From: Acidimicrobiaceae bacterium
Lineage (GTDB): Bacteria; Actinomycetota; Acidimicrobiia; Acidimicrobiales; Ilumatobacteraceae
Direction of reading: 5' to 3'
Assembly (NCBI GenBank): GCA_016722025.1
Contig: JADKGZ010000006.1
Coordinates: 123,972 to 187,971, forward strand
Length of the DNA: 64,000 nt
Position 1 is the first letter of the stretch. The number at the start of each line of letters is the position of its first letter. Of this stretch, positions 62,730 through 64,000 are shown piece after piece. Position numbers and translations under genes: made by a program. The notes beneath the pieces are model-generated. The model was not told the DNA's origin. It saw nothing but the letters and a program-made list of their open reading frames with translations, and searched no databases.

Positions 62730-63671
62730 GTGGCCGCATCTCTGACCATCGCGGTGGCCTCCTTCCAGCGGCGTGATCACCTCGCGCGACGCTGCTCGGC
62801 TCGCTGGCCTCGGCACTCGCCGAGCCCACCGGCAGTGAGGTCGACGTGCTCGTGGTGCTCGACGGCTCCACCGACGGTTCCGACGTGCTGGTCGACGAGA
62901 TGGTCGCGGGCTTCCCCGTGCCTCTGCGCCACGTCTGGCAGCCCAACCGCGGTCTCGCCGCCGCGCGCAACGTCGGTATCGCCGCGGCCACTGGCGATCT
63001 GGTGTGGCTGCTCGACGACGACATGGTGGTCGAGCGGTCGGCGGTAGTGCGACACTCGGCCACCCCGCGATGCAGCCCGCATCCTGATGGGGCCGTACGA
63101 CGTGCACTCCGACAACCCCGACATCATCCGCGCGTTCTGGTGGTACGAAGAACGGCATCGCCGGCTGGCGGCCGACAGCATCGTGCGCGACCCGCACGAC
63201 GCGGCGTTCGCGAACACCTCGGCGCCCACCACCTTGTTGCGCGCGCATCCGTTCGACGAACGCTTCCGCGGTTACGGCCTGGAGGACTACGAACTGGCGG
63301 TGCGCCTGCTCGCAGCGGGTGAGGTCATCATGTTCGACCCGCAGGCCGCAATCGCCCATCACCTCTCACCCTCGCGCTCCGAATCGCTACGCAAGATGCG
63401 CGAGGAGGGTGTCAACCGGATGCTCTTCCTGGCAATCCACCCGTCGTACGAGCACGTGATCCTGCGAGCAAACCCGGGTCGCGCCGAGCGCATCCTGCGT
63501 CGGGTGGCTCGGCTGCCGGTCAGCACCGGGCTGTGGTGGCTCGCGCAGAGCCTGGAGGCGGTGGGCTCATGGCGCCTCACGCGCAAGTATCGGCAACGAC
63601 TGCTCGGCTACGCGGAGCTCGTTGCGGTCTACAGCGGCGTGGCATCGCAACGATCGTCGGGTGCACGCTGA
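62730..63671 (+). pseudogene. Glycosyltransferase family 2, two frameshifts
   Basis: Frame one from GTG 62730 gives MAASLTIAVASFQRRDHLAR. A shift near 62792 continues as LLGSLASALAEPTGSEVDVL, VVLDGSTDGSD, GLAAARNVGIAAATGDLVWL and the metal site LLDDDMV. A second shift near 63072 gives RILMGPYDVHSDNPD through GYGLEDYELAVRLLAAGE to the TGA at 63671. About 313 residues when repaired, normal for GT2. Both breaks are single bases in CG-rich words, so sequencing error is plausible. Confidence 0.75.
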
Positions 63672-64000
63672 CCGAACGTTCGTTGCTTCGTCGTCTCGCC
63701 GGGCTTCGACCCGGCGGCGCTCGGCCGAGCACCGCCGTCGACGCGCAGTGGGTCGACTCGGCGGCCTCGACTGCCGATCGGCTCGCCTCGCTGTGGAACC
63801 TCCATGTGGGTCCGCCGCTGGAGCACGACGGCGAGACCAGCCTCGTGTTCCCTGCAGTGCGCGACGATGGCTCGCAGGCGGTGCTGAAGCTCTCCAGGCC
63901 GGGTGTTGCCGTCGCCCGCGAGGCCGAGGCGCTGTCGCTGGTGGATGGTTCGTGCGCAGTGAGGCTGCTCGCGTCCGACATCGACCGCGGTGCCCTCCTG
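63668..64000 (+). CDS. Aminoglycoside/streptomycin-type phosphotransferase, N-terminal part
   Basis: Truncated by the window end. The frame follows the GT2 stop (possible CTG start overlapping TGA at 63668, or TTG 63683). LWNLHVGPPLEHDGETSLVF, AVLKLSRPG with the ATP lysine, VAREAEALSLVDGSCAVRLL and DRGALL are typical of the APH(6)/streptomycin-6-kinase family. Many chromosomal members phosphorylate unknown metabolites, so resistance should not be assumed. The catalytic loop is outside the window. Confidence 0.7.
   Translation, partial: MTERSLLRRLAGLRPGGARPSTAVDAQWVDSAASTADRLASLWNLHVGPPLEHDGETSLVFPAVRDDGSQAVLKLSRPGVAVAREAEALSLVDGSCAVRLLASDIDRGALL

Overview
The window is high-GC DNA from an actinobacterium. 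A mycothiol synthase, DUF3499 and DUF2087 proteins, a primary sigma factor of actinobacterial type and very compact operons with 4-base start/stop overlaps all point there. The gene mix (phosphotransferase plus DUF6285, M50 protease next to ppdK, frequent leaderless starts) suggests class Acidimicrobiia, perhaps an Ilumatobacter relative. That placement is inference.

Bases 1-33,250 are mostly stable core genome. They hold an amine oxidase end, a 2-hydroxyacid dehydrogenase, a J-domain protein, tRNA-Val, an ABC ATPase, an M23 peptidase, rlmN, an M3 peptidase, mshD, nth and a candidate small RNA. Then come the histidine genes hisC-hisB-hisH-hisA-hisF, with a homocysteine methyltransferase in the same overlapping run, followed by a second homocysteine methyltransferase, a GroES-like gene, hisI-trpE, an M50 protease diverging from ppdK, terC, dnaG and rpoD. 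Many of these genes carry a TANNNT -10 element ending only 6-9 bases before the start codon and have no ribosome binding site, so they are probably transcribed without a leader.

Bases 33,588-42,109 are an 8.5-kb integrated element. It sits in a CAT-anticodon tRNA gene, is bounded by a perfect 43-bp repeat of the tRNA 3' half, and has a tyrosine integrase beside the intact tRNA. It carries a RepA-like ATPase, a terminase-small-subunit-like gene and an HNH-like gene, but no capsid, tail or large terminase. This layout resembles phage satellites (PICI-like). Cargo includes a DNA methyltransferase with a C-terminal Mrr-like domain and a HipA-like/DUF3037 pair. Several of these genes are frameshifted.

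Bases 42,110-50,150 mix ordinary genes (SHOCT protein, cytochrome c, inositol monophosphatase, hydrolase-adenylate cyclase, tRNA-Val) with a decayed VapC-type toxin region. Bases 51,635-53,012 are an inverted relic of the same kind of satellite. It holds a second HNH copy and an intact gene for a 211-residue protein built from eleven copies of a DTEGH motif. A broken copy of that gene lies in the first island at the equivalent place. This DTEGH-repeat protein is the best candidate here for an undescribed system.

Bases 53,285-64,000 contain an in-frame fusion of an acyl-ACP-reductase-like protein with a short-chain dehydrogenase, a secreted alpha/beta hydrolase, a phosphopantetheinyl transferase, four glycosyltransferases and the start of an aminoglycoside-type kinase.

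Many genes are broken by single-base indels, dnaG and a DinB gene contain in-frame TAG codons, and a run of 21 G sits between hisH and hisA. Some of this is probably sequencing error, and it limits confidence in exact ends.
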